A DNA stretch of 64,000 nucleotides from DATARH01 sp050246595 (lineage in GTDB: Bacteria; Pseudomonadota; Alphaproteobacteria; ATCC43930; CGMCC-115725). Under the pieces are notes generated by a model. The model was not told the DNA's origin, searched no databases, and saw nothing but the letters and a program-made list of their open reading frames with translations. Positions 7,876-16,354 of the stretch are shown here, one piece after another (positions within the stretch are counted from its first letter, which is position 1; each line of letters starts with the position of its first letter). The stretch is from NCBI GenBank assembly GCA_050246595.1, contig JBFWVT010000003.1:1-64000 (forward strand). The letters are read 5' to 3'. A program made the position numbers and the translations under genes.

Positions 7876-8409
7876 ATGTCCCGTATCGGCAAAAACCCGG
7901 TCGCGATCCCGCAGGGGGTGACCGTCGATCTGGCCGGCCAGATGCTGACCGCGAAAGGGCGGCTCGGCACGCTGAGCCTCGTCGTCAGCAACGAGGTGAC
8001 CGCGACCATCGCCGACGATGCCGTCACGATCGCACCAAAGGACGAGAGCAAGCGGGCGCGGGCGATGTGGGGGACGACACGGGCGCTGGTCAACAATATG
8101 GTGACCGGTGTCTCGACCGGGTTTACGCGCAATCTCGAAATCAACGGCGTCGGCTATCGCGCCGCGGTGCAGGGCAGCAATCTCAATTTGCAGCTCGGCT
8201 ACAGCCACGACATCAACTATCCGATCCCGCCGGACGTAAGGATCACGACCGAGCGGCCAACCGCGATCACGGTGAGCGGCGCCGATCGCCAGCGCGTCGG
8301 GCAGGTCGCGAGCGAGATCCGCGCGTTCCGCCCCCCCGAGCCGTACAAGGGCAAGGGGATCAAGTACAGCGACGAGACGATCCGCCGCAAGGAAGGCAAG
8401 AAGAAGTAG
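7876..8409 (+). CDS. rplF: 50S ribosomal protein L6
   Basis: The product has 177 residues. It begins MSRIGKNPVAIPQGVTV and carries the C-terminal signature RPPEPYKGKGIKYSDE. L6 consists of two related RNA-binding domains and lies near the factor-binding site. The protein is of normal length, and the start is preceded by GAGGTAAGGCA, a good ribosome binding site. Confidence 0.97.
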   Translation: MSRIGKNPVAIPQGVTVDLAGQMLTAKGRLGTLSLVVSNEVTATIADDAVTIAPKDESKRARAMWGTTRALVNNMVTGVSTGFTRNLEINGVGYRAAVQGSNLNLQLGYSHDINYPIPPDVRITTERPTAITVSGADRQRVGQVASEIRAFRPPEPYKGKGIKYSDETIRRKEGKKK

Positions 8410-8440
8410 GCCCCAATGGCGAATAAAACGGGCGAATAAG

Positions 8441-8806
8441 ATGTCGAACAAGGCAGATGCGCTGTTTCAGCGGCGTCGCGAGCGCACGCGTTTCAAGCTG
8501 CGGCAGATGGCGAAGGGCCGCCTCCGCCTGTCGGTGCATCGAACCTCGCGCCATATCTATGCCCAGATCATCGACGATACCGCCGGGCATACGCTGGCGG
8601 CGGCCTCGACACTCGACGCGGGATTGCGCACCGAGCTGAAGACAGGTGCCGACAAGGCGGCGGCAAGCGCAGTGGGGAAACTGATCGCGGAGCGCGCCAA
8701 GGCGGCCGGGGTCGAACGGGTCGTGTTCGACCGCGGCGCCTATATGTATCATGGCCGGGTCAAGGCCCTGGCCGATGCCGCCCGCGAGGGCGGGCTCGAT
8801 TTCTGA
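8441..8806 (+). CDS. rplR: 50S ribosomal protein L18
   Basis: The product has 121 residues. It contains RLSVHRTSRHIYAQIIDD and ends RVKALADAAREGGLDF, as in other L18 proteins. L18 binds 5S rRNA with L5 and L25. It lies between rplF and rpsE in the standard spc order. Confidence 0.97.
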   Translation: MSNKADALFQRRRERTRFKLRQMAKGRLRLSVHRTSRHIYAQIIDDTAGHTLAAASTLDAGLRTELKTGADKAAASAVGKLIAERAKAAGVERVVFDRGAYMYHGRVKALADAAREGGLDF

Positions 8807-8817
8807 GAGGACGGCCG

Positions 8818-9396
8818 ATGGCACGCACGCAGGGCGAACGGCGCAGGCGCGACGGCGGCGATAATCAGCCGCGCGACCGCGAGGAGAGCGAGTTCGCCGA
8901 AAAGCTGGTCAGCATCAACCGAGTCGCCAAGGTCGTCAAAGGCGGGCGGCGGTTCGGTTTCGCGGCGCTGGTCGTTGTCGGCGACCGCAAGGGTCGGGTC
9001 GGCTACGGTTCGGGCAAGGCGCGCGAGGTGCCCGAGGCGATCCGCAAGGCGACCGAGCAGGCAAGGCGCAGCATGATCCGCGTGCCGCTGCGCGAGGGGC
9101 GCACCTTGCACCACGACATCGCCGACCGCTACGGCGCCGGCAAGGTCATCGTCCGAGCCGCCAAGCCGGGCACCGGCATCATCGCCGGCGGTCCGATGCG
9201 CGCGATCTTCGAGGCGCTCGGGGTGCAGGACATCGTCGCGAAATCGGTCGGCACGTCGAACCCGCACAATATGATAAAGGCGACCTTCGCCGCGCTTGGT
9301 CATGTGACGAGCCCCAGGGCCGTCGCGGCGCGGCGCGGCAAGCGAGTAGCGGAAATCCTCGGACGGCCGCAGACCGAGGCGCGGGAGAACGCGTGA
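8818..9396 (+). CDS. rpsE: 30S ribosomal protein S5
   Basis: The product has 192 residues. The double-stranded-RNA-binding S5 domain has FAEKLVSINRVAKVVKGGRR and GYGSGKAREVPEAIRKA. The C-terminal domain has KPGTGIIAGGPMRAIFEALG. S5 contributes to decoding fidelity and mRNA entry. A charged extension of about 20 residues precedes the core. The stop shares a base with the rpmD ATG (TGATG). Confidence 0.97.
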   Translation: MARTQGERRRRDGGDNQPRDREESEFAEKLVSINRVAKVVKGGRRFGFAALVVVGDRKGRVGYGSGKAREVPEAIRKATEQARRSMIRVPLREGRTLHHDIADRYGAGKVIVRAAKPGTGIIAGGPMRAIFEALGVQDIVAKSVGTSNPHNMIKATFAALGHVTSPRAVAARRGKRVAEILGRPQTEARENA

Positions 9397-9602
9397 TGGA
9401 AACGGGTTCGCTTGCAGACAGGAAGACCGTCACGGTCGAGCAGACCGGCAGCCCGATCGGGCGGCGCAGCGATCAGGAAGCGACCCTGAAAGGGCTCGGT
9501 CTCAACAAGCGCCACCGGCGACGCACGCTCGAGGATACCCCCTCGGTGCGCGGCATGATCAACAAGGTCAAGCACCTGGTGCGGGTCGTCGACGAGACAT
9601 AA
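9396..9602 (+). CDS. rpmD: 50S ribosomal protein L30
   Basis: The product has 68 residues. The L30 fold spans KTVTVEQTGSPIGRRSDQEA and LNKRHRRRTLEDTPSVRGM. It starts at ATG 9396. GTG at 9393 in the same frame would add one residue. L30 is a small late-assembly 50S protein, slightly longer here than the 59-residue E. coli form because of its N-terminus. Confidence 0.95.
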   Translation: METGSLADRKTVTVEQTGSPIGRRSDQEATLKGLGLNKRHRRRTLEDTPSVRGMINKVKHLVRVVDET

Positions 9603-9607
9603 GGAAC

Positions 9608-9668
9608 GCGGCCGTCTCGGCCGCTCCTGGCGAAGCAAAACTTCGCCCGATGCGGGCCGGAGGCCCGC
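9608..9668. repeat. Triple hairpin repeat between rpmD and rplO
   Basis: Three hairpins occur in a row: GCGGCCG-TCT-CGGCCGC (9608-9624), GGCGAAG-CAAAA-CTTCGCC (9629-9647) and GCGGGCC-GGA-GGCCCGC (9652-9668). Order and arm sequences parallel the element at 6058-6135, with compensating changes in the arms. This indicates that the fold, not the sequence, is kept. Confidence 0.88.
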
Positions 9669-9684
9669 GGTCCGAGGGACAGTG

Positions 9685-10182
9685 ATGAAGCTCAACGAAA
9701 TCAGGGACAATCCGGGCGCGCATTACCGGGCGAAGCGGGTCGGCCGCGGCATCGGCTCGGGCAAGGGCAAAACATCGGGACGCGGCGGCAAGGGGCAGAC
9801 CGCGCGCAGCGGTGTCGCGATCAACGGCTTTGAGGGCGGTCAGACGCCGCTGCACCGCCGCCTGCCAAAACGCGGCTTCAGCAACAAGATCTTTCAAAAG
9901 GACTATAAAATCGTCAATCTCGGGCGTCTGCAGCAGGCCATCGACGCCGGACGCCTCGGCATCGAGGGACCGGTTACCGCCGAGAGGCTTGTTGCATCCG
10001 GCATACTGCGCCGCGCCGGCGATGGCGTTCGCCTGCTGGCGCAGGGCCAGCTGACCGCGGCGATCACGATCGAGGTGGCCGGCGCGTCGCAGGCGGCGAT
10101 CGCGGCGGTCACGGCAGCCGGCGGCAGCGTTATCGTCAAGGGTGGAGCGCAGACCGCCGATGCGCCGGCTGCCCCGGCGTGA
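9685..10182 (+). CDS. rplO: 50S ribosomal protein L15
   Basis: The product has 165 residues. It has MKLNEIRDNPGAHYRAKRVG and the glycine-rich GRGIGSGKGKTSGRGGKGQ. Further on come FEGGQTPLHRRLPKRGF and the C-terminal segment AITIEVAGASQAAIAAV. L15 is a late-assembly 50S protein. A GTG one codon upstream (9682) is an equal alternative start. Confidence 0.97.
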   Translation: MKLNEIRDNPGAHYRAKRVGRGIGSGKGKTSGRGGKGQTARSGVAINGFEGGQTPLHRRLPKRGFSNKIFQKDYKIVNLGRLQQAIDAGRLGIEGPVTAERLVASGILRRAGDGVRLLAQGQLTAAITIEVAGASQAAIAAVTAAGGSVIVKGGAQTADAPAAPA

Positions 10183-10206
10183 TATGCCGGAATATTGCTT
10201 CACGTC

Positions 10207-10300
10207 CGTCACCCCCGCGTGATCCCCGGATCAAGTCCGGGGAGGGGTCCAGGGCAACTGCACGCCGCTCGCTCTGGGTCCCTGCTCTCGCGGGAACGAC
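10207..10300. repeat. Palindromic repeat, CCCCGGATCAAGTCCGGGG family (copy 1)
   Basis: The central hairpin is CCCCGGA-TCAAG-TCCGGGG (10224-10242), in a context GTCACCCCCGCGTGATC ... TCTCGCGGGAACGAC. The same element in reverse orientation lies between rpoA and rplQ (14431-14526). It fills most of the rplO-secY gap. No SD closer than about 13 nt to the secY start was seen. Confidence 0.88.
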
Positions 10301-10322
10301 GACCCAGCAGGATCGCACATAA

Positions 10323-11666
10323 ATGGCGTCAGCCGCCGAACAACTCGCTGCGAGCATAAATTTCGGGGCCTTTTCGAAGGCGACCGAACTGAAGAACCGG
10401 ATCTGGTTCACGCTCGGCGCGCTCGTGATTTACCGGCTCGGAACGTATATCCCGATCCCGGGCATCGATCCGGCGATATTGCAGGAAATTTTCCGGCAGA
10501 ACGCGGGCGGCATTCTCGGCATGTTCGATATGTTCTCGGGCGGGGCGCTCGGGCGCATGACGATATTCGCGCTGAACATCATGCCGTATATCTCGGCATC
10601 GATCATTATTCAGCTTCTGACAGCCGTATCGCCAAAACTCGAAGCGTTGAAAAAAGAGGGCGAGAGCGGTCGCAAGACGCTCAATCAGTACACCCGCTAC
10701 GGCACCGTGCTGCTCGCCGCAGTGCAGTCCTACGGTATCGCGATCGGGCTTGAAGGCATGCGCGCCGGCGGTGCGTCGGCCGTGATCGAACCCGGGCTGT
10801 TCTTCCGGATGGTTACGGTGATCACGCTGACCGGCGGCACGGTGTTTCTGATGTGGCTTGGCGAGCAGATCACGGCGCGCGGCATCGGCAACGGCATTTC
10901 GCTGATTATCATGGCCGGGATCGTCGCCAATCTCCCGAGCGCGCTGGCGGCGACGCTCGAACTCGGCCGGACCGGCGCGATCTCGACGATCTTCATTCTG
11001 ATGTTCCTGCTGATGGCGGTCGCCGTTGTGATCGTGATCGTGTTCATGGAGCGGGCGCAGCGCCGTATTCTCGTGCAGTATCCAAAGCGGCAGCAGGGCA
11101 ACCGCATGTTCGGCGGCGAATCCTCCCATTTGCCGCTGAAGATCAACACCTCTGGTGTCATACCCCCGATCTTCGCCTCGTCGCTGCTGCTGATGCCGGT
11201 GACGATCGCGAGCTTCCAGGCGAGCGGCCAGGATTACGGCTGGCTCGGCACGATCACGTCGTACTTGGCGCACGGAACCTTGCTCTATATGGGGCTCTAT
11301 ATCGGGCTGATCGTGTTCTTCTGTTTCTTTTACACAGCGATTGTGTTCAACCCGGCCGAGACGGCCGACAATCTGCGCAAATATGGCGGTTTCATCCCCG
11401 GCATCCGCCCCGGCAAGAACACCGCCGACTATCTCGACTACGTTCTGACCCGCATCACGGTGGTCGGCGCAATTTATCTCGCGGCGGTCTGCATTCTGCC
11501 CGAAATCCTGATCTCGCAATACGCGGTGCCGTTCTACTTTGGCGGCACAAGCCTGTTGATCGTTGTCAGCGTCACGATGGACACCGTCGCACAGGTCCAT
11601 TCGCACCTGCTCGCGCATCAATATGAAGGGCTGATCAAGAAAGCGCGGTTGCGGGGACGGCGCTGA
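10323..11666 (+). CDS. secY: Protein translocase subunit SecY
   Basis: SecY forms the channel of the Sec translocon in the inner membrane. The 447-residue product shows about ten hydrophobic segments, with the signature YRLGTYIPIPGIDP near the first. The cytoplasmic part RILVQYPKRQQGNRM and the C-terminal tail LIKKARLRGRR are typical. The gene follows rplO after a repeat-filled gap of 140 bp, and its stop overlaps the adk start by 1 nt. Confidence 0.98.
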   Translation: MASAAEQLAASINFGAFSKATELKNRIWFTLGALVIYRLGTYIPIPGIDPAILQEIFRQNAGGILGMFDMFSGGALGRMTIFALNIMPYISASIIIQLLTAVSPKLEALKKEGESGRKTLNQYTRYGTVLLAAVQSYGIAIGLEGMRAGGASAVIEPGLFFRMVTVITLTGGTVFLMWLGEQITARGIGNGISLIIMAGIVANLPSALAATLELGRTGAISTIFILMFLLMAVAVVIVIVFMERAQRRILVQYPKRQQGNRMFGGESSHLPLKINTSGVIPPIFASSLLLMPVTIASFQASGQDYGWLGTITSYLAHGTLLYMGLYIGLIVFFCFFYTAIVFNPAETADNLRKYGGFIPGIRPGKNTADYLDYVLTRITVVGAIYLAAVCILPEILISQYAVPFYFGGTSLLIVVSVTMDTVAQVHSHLLAHQYEGLIKKARLRGRR

Positions 11667-12325
11667 TGAACCTGATCCTCCTCGGGCCTCCAGGCGCGGG
11701 CAAGGGCACTCAGGCGAAGCGGCTCGAACAGAAGCATGGGCTGGTGCAGCTCGCGACCGGCGATATGCTGCGCGCCGCGGTCGCCTCAGGCAGTGCGCTC
11801 GGGACGCGGGTCAAGGCGATCATGGAGGCGGGCCAGCTCGTCCCCGACGACATCATCATCGAGATGCTGGCGACGCGGATCGCCGAACCGGATTGCGCGA
11901 ACGGCTTTATCCTCGACGGCTTCCCGCGCACCGTGCCGCAGGCCGAGGCGCTCGACCGCATGCTGACCGCCGGCAACCGCAAACTCGACCATGTGATCCT
12001 GATGGAGGTTGACGAGAAGGCGCTGATCGAGCGGATTTCCGGGCGTTTCTCGTGCCGCACCTGCGGCGCCAGCTATCATGAGCGCTATCATCGGCCGCGG
12101 GTCGACGGCGTCTGCGACAGTTGCGGCGGCACCGGTTTTGTGCATCGCGCCGATGACCGCCCCGAGACGGTCGCGACCCGGCTCGCCGCCTATCGCAATC
12201 AGACCGCGCCGTTACTACCTTATTACCGCGAACGCGGCATCCTGCGGCGGGTGGACGGCATGGCCGACATCGACGAGGTCACAAGGCAAATCGAAGCGGT
12301 GCTGCGGGGTGCGGCGGCAGGGTAA
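11666..12325 (+). CDS. adk: Adenylate kinase (zinc-type LID)
   Basis: Adk interconverts ATP + AMP and 2 ADP. The P-loop is GPPGAGKGTQAKRL (residues 8-21). The AMP-binding part has ATGDMLRAAVASG and GFPRTVPQAEALD. The LID contains CRTC and CDSC, the four-cysteine zinc site of long bacterial adenylate kinases. Length 219 residues is normal. The gene is coupled to secY, as in most bacteria. Confidence 0.97.
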   Translation: MNLILLGPPGAGKGTQAKRLEQKHGLVQLATGDMLRAAVASGSALGTRVKAIMEAGQLVPDDIIIEMLATRIAEPDCANGFILDGFPRTVPQAEALDRMLTAGNRKLDHVILMEVDEKALIERISGRFSCRTCGASYHERYHRPRVDGVCDSCGGTGFVHRADDRPETVATRLAAYRNQTAPLLPYYRERGILRRVDGMADIDEVTRQIEAVLRGAAAG

Positions 12326-12364
12326 GGCTCCTCCGGGTTTGCTGCTGAAGCGGCGACGACCTGA

Positions 12365-12392
12365 TTGACAGGCGCGTCGCGATCGCTACACT
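12365..12392 (+). promoter_or_regulatory. Candidate sigma70 promoter for rpsM-rpsK-rpoA-rplQ
   Basis: TTGACA (12365-12370) and TACACT (12387-12392) are separated by 16 nt. The pair lies 57 nt before the rpsM start in the only spacious gap (123 bp) downstream of adk. An internal promoter of the alpha operon is a reasonable reading. It is an inference from consensus match only. Confidence 0.6.
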
Positions 12393-12448
12393 GGCGCGCT
12401 TGGCTGGAGGCGTAGCCATCCCTCCCGGAAACATAAAGGAGAGCGCAG

Positions 12449-12817
12449 GTGGCGCGAATTGCTGGCGTCAATATCCCGAACCAGAAGCGGGTCCCGATCG
12501 GTCTGACCTATATTCACGGCATCGGCCGGACCAAGGCGGCAGAAATCTGCACGCGGGTCGGCATCCCGGCGGATCGCCGCGTGCACGAAATGACCGATGA
12601 CGAGGTGCTGCGGGTACGCGAGCTGATCGACCGCGAATACACAGTGGAGGGCGATCTGCGGCGTCAGGTCGCGATGAACATCAAGCGCTTGATGGATCTC
12701 GGGTGCTATCGCGGGTTGCGGCACCGCAAGGGCCTGCCGGTGCGGGGTCAACGGACCCACACCAATGCCCGCACGCGCAAGGGACCGGCTCGGCCGATCG
12801 CGGGCAAGAAGAAATAA
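12449..12817 (+). CDS. rpsM: 30S ribosomal protein S13
   Basis: The product has 122 residues from GTG (12449), with AAGGAG 7 nt before it. It starts ARIAGVNIPNQKRVPIGLTY and has YRGLRHRKGLPVRGQRTHTN, the S13 signature. S13 lies in the 30S head, contacts the P-site tRNA and bridges to L5. In this lineage rpmJ (L36) is missing between secY/adk and rpsM. Confidence 0.97.
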   Translation: MARIAGVNIPNQKRVPIGLTYIHGIGRTKAAEICTRVGIPADRRVHEMTDDEVLRVRELIDREYTVEGDLRRQVAMNIKRLMDLGCYRGLRHRKGLPVRGQRTHTNARTRKGPARPIAGKKK

Positions 12818-12866
12818 CGCGCTGCACGTTTCTATCCTTGGGGCAGCGCAGCGGCGGAAGAGCTAA

Positions 12867-13262
12867 ATGGCAAAAAGCACGGCGGCACCGCGTCTGCGTC
12901 GACGCGAGCGCAAGAACATTACGTCCGGGACCGCGCATGTCAGCGCGACCTTCAACAATACGATGATCACGATCACCGACGCCCAGGGCAATACGATCGC
13001 CTGGTCGTCCTCGGGCAGCCAGGGCTTCAAGGGGTCGCGCAAATCGACCCCCTACGCCGCGCAGGTCGCGGCCGAGGATGCCGGCCGCAAGGCAATGGAA
13101 CACGGCATGCGTACCCTCGACATCGAGGTCAAGGGGCCGGGCTCGGGGCGGGAATCGGCATTGCGTGCATTGCAGGCGGTCGGGTTTGCGATCACGTCGA
13201 TCCGCGACGTCACACCGATTCCACATAACGGTTGCCGGCCGCCAAAACGCCGCCGCGTCTGA
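12867..13262 (+). CDS. rpsK: 30S ribosomal protein S11
   Basis: The product has 131 residues. It contains HVSATFNNTMITITDAQGN and the C-terminal HNGCRPPKRRRV. S11 forms the 30S platform next to the E-site mRNA. The AspGly-type isomerisation site of some S11 proteins is not obvious here. Spacing and order with rpsM and rpoA are normal. Confidence 0.97.
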   Translation: MAKSTAAPRLRRRERKNITSGTAHVSATFNNTMITITDAQGNTIAWSSSGSQGFKGSRKSTPYAAQVAAEDAGRKAMEHGMRTLDIEVKGPGSGRESALRALQAVGFAITSIRDVTPIPHNGCRPPKRRRV

Positions 13263-13378
13263 CACTTAATGCCGCCGGGGCCGTCCGCGCGGTCCCGGCG
13301 CTCCCGCATCGAGAACGCACGGTTTCCGTGCGCCTCCGCTTCCGCGGGATCAGTCTTCTTTTACCGACCGAGGTCGTT

Positions 13379-14395
13379 GTGCTTCAGAAGAATTGGCAAA
13401 CCCTGATTAAACCCAAGCAGCTCGCCGTCGAGCGCGGTGGCGACCCGAGCCGCGTCGCCACCGTCGTCGCCGAGCCGCTCGAACGCGGCTTTGGGCTGAC
13501 CCTCGGCAACGCCCTGCGCCGTGTGCTCCTCTCCTCGCTGCAAGGCGCCGCCGTAACGACAATCCAGATCGAGGGGGTGCTGCACGAGTTCTCGTCGTTG
13601 CCGGGCGTGCTTGAGGACGTTACCGACATCGTGCTCAACGTCAAGAGCGTCGGGTTGCGGATGCACGGCGACGGGCCAAAGCGCATGCGGTTGCGCGCGA
13701 CCGGTCCTGGCGAGGTGCGCGCCGGCCAGATCGAGACCGGTCACGATATCGAGGTGCTGAACCCGGAGCAGGTCATCTGCACGCTTGATAACGGCGCCCG
13801 CATCACGATGGAGCTGACCGTCGAGAACGGCAAGGGTTATGTCCCGGCCACCGAAAATCGGCCGGAGGACGCGCCGATCGGCCTTATTCCGGTCGATGCG
13901 CTGTTCAGCCCGGTGCGCAAGGTGTCCTACCGTGTCGAAAACACGCGTGTCGGACAGGTGACCGATTACGACAGCCTGTCAATGCGGGTCGAGACGAACG
14001 GCGCGATGACCCCCGAGGACGCAGTAGCAGTGGCGGCGCGCATCCTGCAGGACCAGCTACAGCAGTTCATCAACTTCGAGGAACCGCGCCACGCAGTCGA
14101 GAAGGAGATCGCCGGCGAGCCGCTGATCAACAAGAACCTGCTGCGCAAGGTCGACGAACTCGAATTGTCGGTGCGTTCGGCGAACTGCCTGAAGAACGAC
14201 AATATCGTGTATATTGGCGATCTCGTGCAGAAGACCGAGGCCGAGATGCTGCGGACCCCCAATTTCGGCCGCAAATCGCTGAACGAGATCAAGGAAGTGC
14301 TCGCCAATATGGGCCTCCATCTCGGCATGGAGATCCCGAACTGGCCGCCCGAGAATATCGAGGAGCTGGCCAAGCGCATCGACGAGCCGTATTAA
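13379..14395 (+). CDS. rpoA: RNA polymerase subunit alpha
   Basis: The product has 338 residues from GTG at 13379, preceded by GAGGT. The N-terminal domain starts LQKNWQTLIKPKQL and contains GFGLTLGNALRRVLLSSL, used in dimerisation and polymerase assembly. The C-terminal domain has VDELELSVRSANCLKNDN and FGRKSLNEIKEVLANMGL, which contacts UP elements and activators. The frame is open upstream to 13232, but that part overlaps rpsK and is not RpoA-like. Confidence 0.97.
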   Translation: MLQKNWQTLIKPKQLAVERGGDPSRVATVVAEPLERGFGLTLGNALRRVLLSSLQGAAVTTIQIEGVLHEFSSLPGVLEDVTDIVLNVKSVGLRMHGDGPKRMRLRATGPGEVRAGQIETGHDIEVLNPEQVICTLDNGARITMELTVENGKGYVPATENRPEDAPIGLIPVDALFSPVRKVSYRVENTRVGQVTDYDSLSMRVETNGAMTPEDAVAVAARILQDQLQQFINFEEPRHAVEKEIAGEPLINKNLLRKVDELELSVRSANCLKNDNIVYIGDLVQKTEAEMLRTPNFGRKSLNEIKEVLANMGLHLGMEIPNWPPENIEELAKRIDEPY

Positions 14396-14430
14396 CGCCA
14401 ATCATCGTCTGGTCTGCATTGCCCCGGATC

Positions 14431-14526
14431 GTCATTCCCGCGAAAGCGGGAATCCGGGGCGGCAAGATTGCAACTGCAACCCTGGGCCCCTCCCCGGACT
14501 TGATCCGGGGATCACGCGGGGGCGAC
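14431..14526. repeat. Palindromic repeat, CCCCGGATCAAGTCCGGGG family (copy 2, inverted)
   Basis: The element contains CCCGC-GAAA-GCGGG near its left end and CCCCGGA-CTTGA-TCCGGGG near its right end. The right half is the reverse complement of the copy before secY. It occupies the rpoA-rplQ gap. Confidence 0.85.
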
Positions 14527-14546
14527 GCGAGCTGGAGTTGGGGATC

Positions 14547-14972
14547 ATGCGTCACAGGATGAGCCATCGCGGTTTCAGCCGCACGTCAGCCCATCGCAAG
14601 GCGATGTTCGAGAACCTCGCCGCGTCCCTGATAAAGCACGAGCAGATCCGCACGACGCTGCCAAAGGCCAAGGATTTGCGGCCGGTCGCCGAGCGGCTGA
14701 TCACGCTCGGCAAGCGCGGCGGGCTGCACGCGCGTCGCCAGGCGATCGCGAGGCTGGGCGATGCAAAGCTCGCCGACAAACTGCTGACGATTCTGGCCGA
14801 GCGCTACGCCGACCGTCCGGGAGGTTATACCCGTATCATCAAGGCCGGGTTCCGCTACGGCGACAATGCGGCAATGGCGATCATCGAGCTGGTGGACCGC
14901 GACCTTTCCGCCAAAGGCCAGGATTCGGGACCGCGGCCAAACGAAGAAGAACAGACCGAAGAAGCGGCGTAA
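14547..14972 (+). CDS. rplQ: 50S ribosomal protein L17
   Basis: The product has 141 residues. It starts MRHRMSHRGFSRTSAHRKAM, contains KHEQIRTTLPKAKDLRPVAE and GGYTRIIKAGFRYGDNA. L17 is at the tunnel exit. A TTG three codons upstream (14538) is in frame and preceded by GGAG, so the exact start is open. The C-terminus has an acidic tail that varies in the family. It is the last gene of the cluster. Confidence 0.96.
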   Translation: MRHRMSHRGFSRTSAHRKAMFENLAASLIKHEQIRTTLPKAKDLRPVAERLITLGKRGGLHARRQAIARLGDAKLADKLLTILAERYADRPGGYTRIIKAGFRYGDNAAMAIIELVDRDLSAKGQDSGPRPNEEEQTEEAA

Positions 14973-14982
14973 TTTCGGACTG

Positions 14983-15043
14983 CGGGACCGCAGACCTCCG
15001 GCCCGCCCCGATGCGCGAGGCGGGCGGGATGCCCGCGGTCCCG
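14983..15043. terminator. Strong inverted repeat between convergent rplQ and hpd
   Basis: CGGGACCGC (14983-14991) and GCGGTCCCG (15035-15043) are perfect arms. Within them lie GGCCCGCC and GGCGGGCG pairs. It sits between two convergent genes that end 75 bp apart, so it could stop transcription from both sides. There is no T-tract, and it resembles the other GC palindromes of this genome. Confidence 0.5.
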
Positions 15044-15048
15044 AGGTG

Positions 15049-16146
15049 TTACGTCCGCTGTCCCGCCAGCACGCCGCGGCGGATCTGGTCGCGCTCGATC
15101 GATTCGAACAGCGCGCGGAAATTGCCTTCGCCAAACCCCTCATTGCCCTTGCGCTCGATAATCTCGAAAAAGATCGGGCCGATGACGGTTTCGGTGAATA
15201 TCTGCAATAGCAGCCCCTGCCCTTCTCCCGGCGCACCGTCGATCAGGATCTGGTCGCGGTGCAACCGCGCCAAATCCTCCCCATGTCCCGGCAGCCGTGT
15301 ATCGACCGCCTCGTAATACGTCTCCGGCACCGACATGAACGTCACCCCACGCTCGCGCAGGCGCTCCACCGAATCGTAGATGCCTGATGTGGCGAGCGCG
15401 ATATGCTGGATACCCTCGCCGCGATAGGCCGCGAGGTATTCGGCGATCTGCGACCGGTCGTCGGCGCTTTCGTTGATCGGGATGCGGATCCTGCCGCACG
15501 GGCTGGTCATCGCCTTCGAGTGCAGCCCGGTGAATTTGCCCTCGATGTCGAAATAGCGGATCTCGCGAAAGTTGAACAGACGCTCGTAAAACTCGGCCCA
15601 TAGCGCCATCCGGCCGCGATGCACATTGTGTGTCAAATGGTCGATTCCGGTCAGGCCGACCCCGGGGAATTCGCCCCCCTGCCCTGCCCCGCCGGTCGAT
15701 GGCAGAAAATCGACATCGTAGATCGTGTGCTCGCCGTAGCGATCGACCAGATAGATCAGGCTGCCGCCGATCCCCTCGATCGCCGGAATGTTCAGCTCCA
15801 TCGGGCCGACCTTGCCGTGCACCGGCTTGGCGCCGAGCCGGATCGCCCGGTCATACGCCGCCGCGGCGTTCTTGACACGAAACGCGATCGCGCAGACCGA
15901 TGGCCCGTGCAGCCGCGCAAAGGCTTGCGCAAAGCTCTCCGGCTCGGCGTTCAGGATAAAATTGATGTCGCCCTGCTTATAGAGCGTGACGTTTTTCGAA
16001 CGGTGCCGCGCCGCCGCGACAAACCCCATGCGCTCGAACAGCGCCGCCAACTCGCTCGGATCGGGTCCGGTGTATTCGACGAATTCGAATCCGTCGGTGC
16101 CCATCGGGTTGCCCCACATGTCGCGGGACGCAGCGGCGTCGTTCAT
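15049..16146 (-). CDS. hpd: 4-hydroxyphenylpyruvate dioxygenase
   Basis: The enzyme turns 4-hydroxyphenylpyruvate into homogentisate in tyrosine breakdown. The 365-residue product has two vicinal-oxygen-chelate domains. The Fe(II) ligands of the family can be placed at H170 (GIDHLTHNV), H248 (GEGIQHIALAT) and E328 (GPIFFEIIERKGNEGFG). The C-terminal helix region FGEGNFRALFESIERDQ is intact. It begins with MWGNPMGTDGFEFVEY after ten residues. No homogentisate dioxygenase gene is nearby, so the rest of the pathway must lie elsewhere. Confidence 0.95.
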   Translation of the reverse strand: MNDAAASRDMWGNPMGTDGFEFVEYTGPDPSELAALFERMGFVAAARHRSKNVTLYKQGDINFILNAEPESFAQAFARLHGPSVCAIAFRVKNAAAAYDRAIRLGAKPVHGKVGPMELNIPAIEGIGGSLIYLVDRYGEHTIYDVDFLPSTGGAGQGGEFPGVGLTGIDHLTHNVHRGRMALWAEFYERLFNFREIRYFDIEGKFTGLHSKAMTSPCGRIRIPINESADDRSQIAEYLAAYRGEGIQHIALATSGIYDSVERLRERGVTFMSVPETYYEAVDTRLPGHGEDLARLHRDQILIDGAPGEGQGLLLQIFTETVIGPIFFEIIERKGNEGFGEGNFRALFESIERDQIRRGVLAGQRT

Positions 16147-16270
16147 GGCCCCTCTCCGAGCCGTTGCGGCTCGGCCCGATCACGGACACGATGTGGTGCC
16201 GCGGGCGCGAGCCCTGATGAGGGGCTAACAGAATTTGCCGGAAGTTTATCCCGATGGCGATCTGTAGGCC

Positions 16271-16322
16271 GGGAGATTGCCTCGCGCCGCTCGCAATGAC
16301 GGACAATTGCCGTCATTGCGAA
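16271..16322. repeat. Rearranged fragment of the TCATTGCGAG repeat (copy 3)
   Basis: The sequence holds GAGATTGCCTCGCGCCGCTCGCAATGACGG followed closely by CCGTCATTGCGAA. The arms of the family are present, but the interior is deleted and the arms are reordered. The rest of the 208-bp gap (16147-16354) shows no gene. Confidence 0.65.
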
Positions 16323-16354
16323 AGATAAAGCGGCGAAAATCCCCCAGGGTGGTT

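Noticed and set aside
10329..11621. A 430-codon frame opposite secY
   Set aside because: The His/Asp/Arg-rich product is what the reverse complement of hydrophobic codons gives; it has no family.
14983..15043. Classical Rho-independent terminator after rplQ
   Set aside because: The stem is strong but there is no U-tract on either strand, so only a possible terminator is listed, and a repeat origin remains likely.
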